Shown: positions 6,029-6,029 of the stretch, piece after piece
Position numbering within the stretch: position 1 is the stretch's first letter
Layout of the letters: every line of letters begins with the position of its first letter
Source of the DNA: Candidatus Methanolliviera sp. GoM_oil
GTDB taxonomy: Archaea; Halobacteriota; Methanoliparia; Methanoliparales; Methanoliparaceae
Assembly: GCA_902158735.1 (NCBI GenBank)
Contig: CABGHG010000107.1
Location: 1 to 6,029, forward strand
DNA: 6,029 bases
Direction: 5' to 3'
Notes under the pieces: generated by a model
What the model saw: only the letters and a program-made list of their open reading frames with translations
Told to the model about the DNA's origin: nothing
Databases searched by the model: none
Translations under genes and position numbers: made by a program

Positions 6029-6029
6029 T

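Overview
The window looks like a piece of archaeal, probably euryarchaeal, chromosome carrying housekeeping genes. The evidence is an archaeal 20S proteasome beta subunit, the KH-domain CPSF-type ribonuclease aCPSF1/FttA (an archaeal hallmark), a box A promoter with the sequence TTTAAATA, and a Shine-Dalgarno site GAGGTGAT that matches the usual archaeal 16S rRNA 3' end. The gene set would fit a methanogen-related or ANME-related lineage, but that is inference; nothing here fixes the genus.

Layout. On the + strand are the 3' end of dapA (1-627), dapB (663-1436), a 58-residue two-cluster ferredoxin (1516-1692), the proteasome beta gene psmB (about 1827-2468) and the full-length aCPSF1 gene (2575-4482). 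On the - strand, converging on aCPSF1, are an AzgA/NCS2-type nucleobase permease (5772-4477) and, upstream of it, the 3' end of a ribose-phosphate pyrophosphokinase gene (to 5804) that runs off the right edge. No gene-free stretch exceeds 300 bases; the longest is the 134-base ferredoxin-psmB gap. I see no mobile elements, CRISPR arrays, tRNA or rRNA genes.

How the genes work together. dapA and dapB catalyse consecutive steps of lysine/diaminopimelate synthesis and probably form an operon. psmB and aCPSF1 pair protein degradation with RNA 3'-end formation/termination. prs makes PRPP, the co-substrate that traps purine bases brought in by a permease of the type encoded next to it, so this pair reads as a purine-salvage unit. 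The ferredoxin is a generic low-potential electron carrier with no obvious partner in view.

I did not find a new multi-gene system. The points most worth a second look are non-coding: the psmB leader (promoter, hairpin, nine-codon mini-ORF and a TTG start), an inverted repeat around a TATA-like element just before aCPSF1, and the 6-base tail-to-tail overlap of aCPSF1 with the permease, where neither strand offers a nearby T-rich termination tract.
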